Part shown: in pieces, positions 56,110-64,000 of the stretch
Numbering within the stretch: position 1 is the stretch's first letter
How the letters are laid out: every line of letters starts with the position of its first letter
Assembly: GCA_032622095.1 (NCBI GenBank)
Contig: CP136065.1
Coordinates: 248,123,474 to 248,187,473, forward strand
DNA length: 64,000 nt
Direction: 5' to 3'
Source of the DNA: Siphonodentalium dalli
Taxonomy: Eukaryota > Mollusca > Scaphopoda > Gadilida > Siphonodentaliidae
The notes under the pieces: model-generated
Database searches by the model: none
Seen by the model: only the letters and a program-made list of their open reading frames with translations
Told to the model about the DNA's origin: nothing
Program-made: the position numbers and the translations under genes

Positions 56110-57317
56110 ATTTGGTACCTGTATCTGAGGTACTGACGCATTCTCGCCGTATTGTGTTGGCGGAACCTGGGGATTCGCTCCCAATACATTTGATGGTTGC
56201 ATTGTAGGTTGCATTGGTATTTGCTGATACGGTTGTTGGCTAACAACCGGAGTCTGCCGAGAGGTTGTAGGCGGTTGATCTGTTATCGGAATATAAGGCA
56301 CCTTTTTACCAAAAGCATTCGTAAGCATCCAACCAGTTTGCTGTTTGGGGTCATTTCCACACGATTGTGCGGTGACAAACTGTTGACTCGTCGGACCTGG
56401 TCTGTTATTTGGAGGATTTATTGTTGTCCCCACGGGGAAAATTTGCCCATTCCCCATTGACTGCATCCCGGAAACTGTCTGGGCAGAAGGGATGGCTCCG
56501 GCAATCATGTTTGTAGCTACAGACATCATTGCCTGATTTAAATAGCCCCCCGGCGAGATTTGAACTGCCATAGCTTGATTATACCCTGGTTGTGGAGGCA
56601 TAATCACTGCAGGGTTAAATTTCTGTACCAAAGCTTGGTGTATTTCTCCGGATTGGTTTACCACCGGTTTGCTAACGGGTGGGACCGAAACTGATGATAC
56701 GGACATTGTAGAAACCCCATTCTGAGGTACATGTTGGGGCACAGAACCCGACACAGAATTCCCCAGCCAAACTTGATTCGCCCGTGCATTGCTTTGCATT
56801 GCCCCAAGTGGACCCGATAATGGCGTCGTGCACACATTTGGGGTAGGCATACTCCGAATGTTTGTACCCCATGGCGTTTTATTTGAAACATAGCCATGTG
56901 GTAGTGACACTGTGGATATGGGCCAAGATGTCGGATGTACTGCCGGTGTCTGTACGGGAAGAATTATTTGTTTGAATGTACGAACTCCAAAGGGAGCATA
57001 ATTTGTAGTAGCTCCTTTATACCGAGTCCCATTTAGCTGAATGGGGGCAGTAGCTAACTTGGAAATTGGACACGTCCCTGTACTGGAACAGGTGTAAGTA
57101 GACGTTGGTGCTTGTATACCTTTCCTACCCAGTCCGTCGCCCATGTTGGGATACGGTTTCCACCTGTTTGAAACTGGTTTCGCTCTCCTAGTGGACCCTG
57201 GATTGGTTACCTTATCAACATTGTGAATTCCCTCAACTTGCTTTGGTCTAACGACCTCATGACTTCCCACTGGTTGTGGATTCATTTGATTTGTGACCAC
57301 CGGAGCGCCATAATTAA
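56110..57317 (-). pseudogene. Middle segment of the P/Q/N-rich gene, array unit 1
   Basis: Minus-strand frame after the MITE: NYGAPVVTNQMNPQPVGSHE, then low-complexity Pro/Gln/Val/Asn/Ser sequence (PVSKPVVNQSGEIHQALVQK, PPQPGYNQAMAVQI, PVGTTINPPNNRPGPTSQQF). It passes the array junction after TTSRQT and continues uniquely into SQQPYQQIPMQPTM toward the Gag-like end. It lacks a 6-bp insert (CCTGAA near 56827) that units 2-4 have. The composition predicts an intrinsically disordered, prion-like region. Only this unit is joined to the 3' part of the gene. Confidence 0.55.
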
Positions 57318-57959
57318 AGGGGTACTGTACACTAAGATAGGCGATTTTTTTATTTACTCCCATTGAAATAACTTTCAAGTTAGATTGTGTTCGTGTTATA
57401 TGAGTTTCGTATAAACCTAATTTAGCGAAGAAAATATTGATCTTGGAAACAAAAATATTACGATTTCAAACTACGCGCCATGTTTTTGACCTTCACCGGA
57501 GAAGACGCAGATCGCAGGAAGCACCGGAAGTTCATTGCTCACAGCTCGATTGATGCATTCAATCTCTTCCATCGAACAATCTCACTCCCTATACAATACT
57601 TGACGCTTTATGACTCTTGTTTCTTTCTCCTTTTCCCCCGAATCGGTTATAAATGCCTTCTTTTGCAGGTAACATGTTTTGTTTGCAACTCAATAATGTT
57701 CGCGAATGGCCGTCGATAAAAGACACGCAACATATGCGATTTCAAGAACGGTAACTCGTAATGGCATAATTCTCCATTTTATGACTCCAGCCATAAATGA
57801 ATTTATATTAAATAATTCAATTTAACTTTTACGATAGCCTGTTAACCGGAACGTTTTCAGTAGACATCGTCGACTCAAATTAGTTATTTTATAATATAAT
57901 ATTCATATTAGATCGCTATTGTCACTGGGAATTTATTGAAATTGGGGTACAGTACCCCT
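57318..57959. mobile_element. TTAA MITE in array unit 1
   Basis: Ends AGGGGTACTGTAC / GTACAGTACCCCT, 642 bp, TTAA on one side (57314-57317) and TCAA on the other (57960-57963, a TTAA with one change). It interrupts the coding frame of the P/Q/N-rich gene. Confidence 0.85.
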
Positions 57960-58525
57960 TCAAGGAAAGGCGAACCAAACATTTGCATGTTATGTGGATT
58001 GAATACCGGCGGATTCCAATATGGCGGCGGTACATGTGGGTGACACCAAAAATGTGGCACGCACGGTTGCACGTCTCTGGGTTGATAAGAGATATATGAA
58101 CCATTTGTTGTCGGATCTGGTGTCAAATTTGTATCCGATTGTGGAATTGTTACAGTCGTCTCTGGAATTGTGGACATCTGCAGATTTCCCATCCCATTTC
58201 CCGATAAGTAACTGGACATAGTTTGCACGTTGGTAACTTGGGCCCCTGAATCATAAATGGTACCATCAACATTAGTTGGGTACAATGGTTGTTGGTATGT
58301 CATGTTTTGATTCGTTCCAACTGCCATTTGTTCTGTATTCGGGGTTTGGACATTGCTAGCCTGCCAAGCGTTAATTTCATTTGACAATAAGTCCGGCGCG
58401 TTGAAACTGTTATGTGATGCCCCACCACCGTTACTCACTTGCGAATATCTTTTTTCGCAATGGTTAGTGTCACTCCCGATAACCATTGACTGCATGAACG
58501 TTTGATTTGATGGGTAATCATACAT
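57960..58525 (-). pseudogene. N-terminal segment of the P/Q/N-rich gene, unit 1
   Basis: ATG at 58525 (minus): MYDYPSNQTFMQSMVIGSDT, then Asn/Gln/Ser/Thr-rich sequence (MTYQQPLYPTNVDGTIYD, MSSYLSGNGMGN) and a Pro/His/Trp-rich VPHFWCHPHVPPPYWNPPVF. The frame runs into the MITE after MFGSPFL. Discounting the MITE and one TTAA, the frame is continuous with the NYGAPVV segment. This ATG abuts the previous unit's end, so whether it is the native start is uncertain. Confidence 0.55.
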
Positions 58526-58537
58526 TAATCCGATTGA

Positions 58538-59605
58538 GTCTGCCGAGAGGTTGTAGGCGGTTGATCTGTTATCGGAATATAAGGCACCTTTTTACCAAAA
58601 GCATTCGTAAGCATCCAACCAGTTTGCTGTTTGGGGTCATTTCCACACGATTGTGCGGTGACAAACTGTTGACTCGTCGGACCTGGTCTGTTATTTGGAG
58701 GATTTATTGTTGTCCCCACGGGGAAAATTTGCCCATTCCCCATTGACTGCATCCCGGAAACTGTCTGGGCAGAAGGGATGGCTCCGGCAATCATGTTTGT
58801 AGCTACAGACATCATTGCCTGATTTAAATAGCCCCCCGGCGGGATTTGAACTGCCATAGCTTGATTATACCCTGGTTGTGGAGGCATAATCACTGCAGGG
58901 TTAAATTTCTGTACCAAAGCTTGGTGTATTTCTCCGGATTGGTTTACCACCGGTTTGCTAACGGGTGGGACCGAAACTGATGATACGGACATTGTAGAAA
59001 CCCCATTCTGAGGTACATGTTGGGGCACAGAACCCGACACAGAATTCCCCAGCCAAACTTGATTCGCCCGTGCATTGCTTTGCATTGCCCCAAGTGGACC
59101 CGATAATGGCCCTGAAGTCGTGCACACATTTGGGGTAGGCATACTCCGAATGTTTGTACCCCATGGCGTTTTATTTGAAACATAGCCATGTGGTAGTGAC
59201 ACTGTGGATATGGGCCAAGATGTCGGATGTACTGCCGGTGTCTGTACAGGAAGAATTATTTGTTTGAATGTACGAACTCCAAAGGGAGCATAATTTGTAG
59301 TAGCTCCTTTATACCGAGTCCCATTCAGCTGAATGGGGGCAGTAGCCAACTTGGAAATTGGACACGTCCCTGTACTGGAACAGGTGTAAGTAGACGTTGG
59401 TGCTTGTATACCTTTCCTACCCAGTCCGTCGCCCCTGTTGGGATACGGTTTCCACCTGTTTGAAACTGGTTTCGCTCTCCTAGTGGACCCTGGATTGATT
59501 ACCTTATCAACATTGTGAATTCCCTCAACTAGCTTTGGTCTAACGACCTCATGACTTCCCACTGGTTGTGGATTCATTTGATTTGTGACCACCGGAGCGC
59601 CATAA
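58538..59605 (-). pseudogene. Middle segment of the P/Q/N-rich gene, unit 2
   Basis: Same protein sequence as unit 1 with few changes (for example SGPLSGP with the extra two residues, KLVEGIHN for KQVEGIHN). The frame enters from the MITE and ends QTQSD-stop at the junction, where the next unit begins. Confidence 0.55.
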
Positions 59606-59609
59606 TTAA

Positions 59610-60249
59610 AGGGGTACTGTACACTAAGATAGGCGATTTTTTTATTTACTCCCATTGAAATAACTTTCAAGTTAGATTGTGTTCGTGTTATATGAGTTTC
59701 GTATAAACCTAATTTAGCGAAGAAAATATTGATCTTGGAAACAAAAATATTACGATTTCAAACTACGCGCCATGTTTTTGACCTTCACCGGAGAAGACGC
59801 AGATCGCAGGAAGCACCGGAAGTTCATTGCTCACAGCTCGATTGATGCATTCAATCTCTTCCATCGAACAATCTCACTCCCTATACAATATGACGCTTTA
59901 TGACTCTTGTTTCTTTCTCCTTTTTCCCCGAATCGGTTTTAAATGCCTTCTTTTGCAGGTAACATGTTTTGTTTGCAACTCAATAATGTTCGCGAATGGC
60001 CGTCGATAAAAGACACGCAACATATGCGATTTCAAGAACGGTAACTCGTAATGGCATAATTCTCCATTTTATGACTCCAGCCATAAATGAATTTATATTA
60101 AATAATTCAATTTAACTTTTACGATAGCCTGTTAACCGGAACGTTTTCAGTAGACATCGTCGACTCAAATTAGTTATTTTATAATATAATATTCATATTA
60201 GATCGCTATTGTCACTGGGAATTTATTGAAATTGGGGTACAGTACCCCT
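59610..60249. mobile_element. TTAA MITE in array unit 2
   Basis: Same ends as at 57318, with TTAA on both sides (59606-59609, 60250-60253). About 640 bp. Confidence 0.85.
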
Positions 60250-60815
60250 TTAAGGAAAGGCGAACCAAACATTTGCATGTTATGTGGATTGAATACCGGC
60301 GGATTCCAATATGGCGGCGGTACATGTGGGTGACACCAAAAATGTGGCACGCACGGTTGCACGTCTCTGGGTTGATAAGAGATATATGAACTATTTGTTG
60401 TCGGATCTGGTGTCAAATTTGTATCCGATTGTGGAAATGTTACAGTCGTCTCTGGAATTGTGGACATCGGCAGATTTCCCATCCCATTTCCCGATAAGTA
60501 ACTGGACATAGTTTGCACATTGGTAACTTGGGCCCCTGAATCATAAATGGTACCATCAACATTAGTTGGGTACAATGGTTGTTGGTATGTCATGTTTTGA
60601 TTCGTTACAACTGCCATTTGTTCTGTATTCGGGGTTTGGACATTGCTAGCCTGCCAAGCGTTAATTTCATTTGACAATAAGTCCGGCGCGTTGAAACTGT
60701 TATGTGATGCCCCACCACCGTTACTCACTTGCGAATATCTTTTTTCGCAATGGTTAGTGTCACTCCCGATAACCATTGACTGCATGAACGTTTGATTTGA
60801 TGGGTAATCATACAT
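60250..60815 (-). pseudogene. N-terminal segment of the P/Q/N-rich gene, unit 2
   Basis: MYDYPSNQTF frame as in unit 1, with small differences (AVVTNQN for AVGTNQN, LPMSTIP for LQMSTIP, TTNSSYI for TTNGSYI). Confidence 0.55.
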
Positions 60816-60827
60816 TAATCCGATTGA

Positions 60828-61895
60828 GTCTGCCGAGAGGTTGTAGGCGGTTGATCTGTTATCGGAATATAAGGCACCTTTTTACCAAAAGCATTCGTAA
60901 GCATCCAACCAGTTTGCTGTTTGGGGTCATTTCCACACGATTGTGCGGTGACAAACTGTTGACTCGTCGGACCTGGTCTGTTATTTGGAGGATTTATTGT
61001 TGTCCCCACGGGGAAAATTTGCCCATTCCCCATTGACTGCATCCCGGAAACTGTCTGGGCAGAAGGGATGGCTCCGGCAATCATGTTTGTAGCTACAGAC
61101 ATCATTGCCTGATTTAAATAGCCCCCAGGCGGGATTTGAACTGCCATAGCTTGATTATACCCTGGTTGTGGAGGCATAATCACTGCAGGGTTAAATTTCT
61201 GTACCAAAGCTTGGTGTATTTCTCCGGATTGGTTTACCACCGGTTTGCTAACGGGTGGGACCGAAACTGATGATACGGACATTGTAGAAACCCCATTCTG
61301 AGGTACATGTTGGGGCACAGAACCCGACACAGAATTCCCCAGCCAAACTTGATTCGCCCGTGCATTGCTTTGCATTGCCCCAAGTGGACCCGATAATGGC
61401 CCTGAAGTCGTGCACACATTTGGGGTAGGCATACTCCGAATGTTTGTACCCCATGGCGTTTTATTTGAAACATAGCCATGTGGTAGTGACACTGTGGATA
61501 TGGGCCAAGATGTCGGATGTACTGCCGGTGTCTGTACAGGAAGAATTATTTGTTTGAATGTACGAACTCCAAAGGGAGCATAATTTGTAGTAGCTCCTTT
61601 ATACCGAGTCCCATTCAGCTGAATGGGGGCAGTAGCCAACTTGGAAATTGGACACGTCCCTGTACTGGAACAGGTATAAGTAGACGTTGGTGCTTGTATA
61701 CCTTTCCTACCCAGTCCGTCGCCCCTGTTGGGATACGGTTTCCACCTGTTTGAAACTGGTTTCGCTCTCCTAGTGGACCCTGGATTGGTTACCTTATCAA
61801 CATTGTGAATTCCCTCAACTTGCTTTGGTCTAACGACCTCATGACTTCCCACTGGTTGTGGACTCATTTGATTTGTGACCACCGGAGCGCCATAA
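60828..61895 (-). pseudogene. Middle segment of the P/Q/N-rich gene, unit 3
   Basis: As unit 2; ends QTQSD-stop at the unit junction. Confidence 0.55.
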
Positions 61896-61899
61896 TTAA

Positions 61900-62541
61900 A
61901 GGGGTACTGTACACTAAGATAGGCGATTTTTTTATTTACTCCCATTGAAATAACTTTCAAGTTAGATTGTGTTCGTGTTATATGAGTTTCGTATAAACCT
62001 AATTTAGCGAAGAAAATATTGATCTTGGAAACAAAAATATTACGATTTCAAACTACGCGCCATGTTTTTGACCTTCACCGGAGAAGACGCAGATCGCAGG
62101 AAGCACCGGAAGTTCATTGCTCACAGCTCGATTGATGCATTCAATCTCTTCCATCGAACAATCTCACTCCCTATACAATACTTGACGCTTTATGACTCTT
62201 GTTTCTTTCTCCTTTTCCCCCGAATCGGTTATAAATGCCTTCTTTTGCAGGTAACATGTTTTGTTTGCAACTCAATAATGTTCGCGAATGGCCGTCGATA
62301 AAAGACACGCAACATATGCGATTTCAAGAACGGTAACTCGTAATGGCATAATTCTCCATTTTATGACTCCAGCCATAAATGAATTTATATTAAATAATTC
62401 AATTTAACTTTTACGATAGCCTGTTAACCGGAACGTTTTCAGTAGACATCGTCGACTCAAATTAGTTATTTTATAATATAATATTCATATTAGATCGCTA
62501 TTGTCACTGGGAATTTATTGAAATTGGGGTACAGTACCCCT
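61900..62541. mobile_element. TTAA MITE in array unit 3
   Basis: TTAA at 61896-61899 and 62542-62545. 642 bp, same ends as the others. Confidence 0.85.
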
Positions 62542-63107
62542 TTAAGGAAAGGCGAACCAAACATTTGCATGTTATGTGGATTGAATACCGGCGGATTCCA
62601 ATATGGCGGCGGTACATGTGGGTGACACCAAAAATGTGGCACGCACGGTTGCACGTCTCTGGGTTGATAAGAGATATATGAACCATTTGTTGTCGGATCT
62701 GGTGTCAAATTTGTATCCGATTGTGGAATTGTTACAGTCGTCTCTGGAATTGTGGACATCTGCAGATTTCCCATCCCATTTCCCGATAAGTAACTGGACA
62801 TAGTTTGCACATTGGTAACTTGGGCCCCTGAATCATAAATGGTACCATCAACATTAGTTGGGTACAATGGTTGTTGGTATGTCATGTTTTGATTCGTTCC
62901 AACTGCCATTTGTTCTGTATTCGGGGTTTGGACATTGCTAGCCTGCCAAGCGTTAATTTCATTTGACAATAAGTCCGGCGCGTTGAAACTGTTATGTGAT
63001 GCCCCACCACCGTTACTCACTTGCGAATATCTTTTTTCGCAATGGTTAGTGTCACTCCCGATAACCATTGACTGCATGAACGTTTGATTTGATGGGTAAT
63101 CATACAT
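62542..63107 (-). pseudogene. N-terminal segment of the P/Q/N-rich gene, unit 3
   Basis: MYDYPSNQTF frame, nearly the same as unit 1 apart from the residue next to the MITE. Confidence 0.55.
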
Positions 63108-63119
63108 TAATCCGATTGA

Positions 63120-64000
63120 GTCTGCCGAGAGGTTGTAGGCGGTTGATCTGTTATCGGAATATAAGGCACCTCTTTACCAAAAGCATTCGTAAGCATCCAA
63201 CCAGTTTGCTGTTTGGGGTCATTTCCACACGATTGTGCGGTGACAAACTGTTGACTCGTCGGACCTGGTCTGTTATTTGGAGGATTTATTGTTGTCCCCA
63301 CGGGGAAAATTTGCCCATTCCCCATTGACTGCATCCCGGAAACTGTCTGGGCAGAAGGGATGGCTCCGGCAATCATGTTTGTAGCTACAGACATCATTTC
63401 CTGATTTAAATAGCCCCCAGGCGGGATTTGAACTGCCATAGCTTGATTATACCCTGGTTGTGGAGGCATAATCACTGCAGGGTTAAATTTCTGTACCAAA
63501 GCTTGGTGTATTTCTCCGGATTGGTTTACCACCGGTTTGCTAACGGGTGGGACCGAAACTGATGATACGGACATTGTAGAAACCCCATTCTGAGGTACAT
63601 GTTGGGGCACAGAACCCGACACAGAATTCCCCAGCCAAACTTGATTCGCCCGTGCATTGCTTTGCATTGCCCCAAGTGGACCCGATAATGGCCCTGAAGT
63701 CGTGCACACATTTGGGGTAGGCATACTCCGAATGTTTGTACCCCATGGCGTTTTATTTGAAACATAGCCATGTGGTAGTGACACTGTGGATATGGGCCAA
63801 GATGTCGGATGTACTGCCGGTGTCTGTACAGGAAGAATTATTTGTTTGAATGTACGAACTCCAAAGGGAGCATAATTTGTAGTAGCTCCTTTATACCGAG
63901 TCCCATTCAGCTGAATGGGGGCAGTAGCCAACTTGGAAATTGGACACGTCCCTGTACTGGAACAGGTATAAGTAGACGTTGGTGCTTGTATACCTTTCCT
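63120..64000 (-). pseudogene. Middle segment of the P/Q/N-rich gene, unit 4, cut by the window edge
   Basis: Same low-complexity frame, with GKEVPYIP for GKKVPYIP and NQEMMSV for NQAMMSV. The MITE and N-terminal part of this unit would lie beyond 64000. Confidence 0.55.

Larger units (their letters stand above)
56252..64000 (-). repeat. ~2.29-kb tandem array, at least 3.4 units, runs off the window
   Basis: GTCTGCCGAGAGGTTGTAGG recurs at 56252, 58538, 60828 and 63120 (spacings 2286, 2290, 2292). Each unit, read on the minus strand, holds an N-terminal gene segment, a TTAA MITE and the middle gene segment. Copies differ by scattered single bases, so amplification is recent. Plus-strand ORFs of 60-87 residues repeated in each unit are antisense shadows. 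Confidence 0.95.

Noticed and set aside
58507..58746. 79-residue plus-strand ORF repeated in every array unit
   Set aside because: Antisense shadow of the minus-strand coding segment; its repetition only reflects the tandem array.

Overview
The window is eukaryotic, AT-rich animal DNA that is almost entirely mobile elements and their remains. It has a spliced transposase fragment, polyadenylation signals, LINE retrotransposons, Polinton/Maverick-like virus fossils, Helitron-, Ginger-, hAT- and TTAA-type elements and several satellites. There are no bacterial operons, tRNAs, rRNAs or true CRISPR arrays. The mix fits a marine invertebrate, most likely a lophotrochozoan such as a mollusc or brachiopod. 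The species cannot be fixed by reading alone.

Layout. 1-5141: the cargo half of a Polinton-like element (copy A): a broken chromodomain integrase, a two-helix membrane protein, penton-like and pVI-like proteins, major capsid protein, a Cys/His-motif protein and a deleted adenain-like protease. 5428-5963: a small promoter-ORF-histone stem-loop unit. 6066-6416: two hairpin elements. 6439-10037 and 15255-15566: an array of ~0.8-1.4 kb R1 repeats. It is split by a head-to-tail chain of Helitron-like units (10038-15254), and one of those units holds a Ginger-like transposon (11643-13788). 16079-29800: repeats, including a 0.9 kb fold-back element (19261-20187), a 1.2 kb TIR element studded with a 14-bp palindrome (23646-24856), and a 28/39-bp minisatellite grown out of R1 (27640-28816). 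30361-33890: a second, more GC-rich Polinton-like cassette (copy B), with an uninterrupted protease and a PC4-like fusion protein. 34180-41220: a nearly intact two-ORF L1/Tx1-like LINE with a matching target-site duplication. 41235-54540: repeats, a TTAA MITE, a 3'-truncated LINE endonuclease fragment, a hAT-like element with an 8-bp TSD, another Helitron-like element and a ~390-bp higher-order repeat. 54832-64000 (minus strand): a P/Q/N-rich gene with a Gag-like end. Its 5' part was split by a TTAA MITE and then amplified in ~2.29 kb tandem units running off the right edge.

How the pieces relate. Copies A and B carry the same morphogenesis block (penton, pVI-like, major capsid, protease, Cys/His protein) at clearly different sequence and base composition, so they are separate colonisations. 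No family B DNA polymerase or packaging ATPase was seen, and copy B also lacks an integrase, so neither could act alone. The remaining elements give a relative insertion history: R1 array before Helitron chain before Ginger; copy B before the LINE; the P/Q/N-rich gene before the MITE before tandem amplification.
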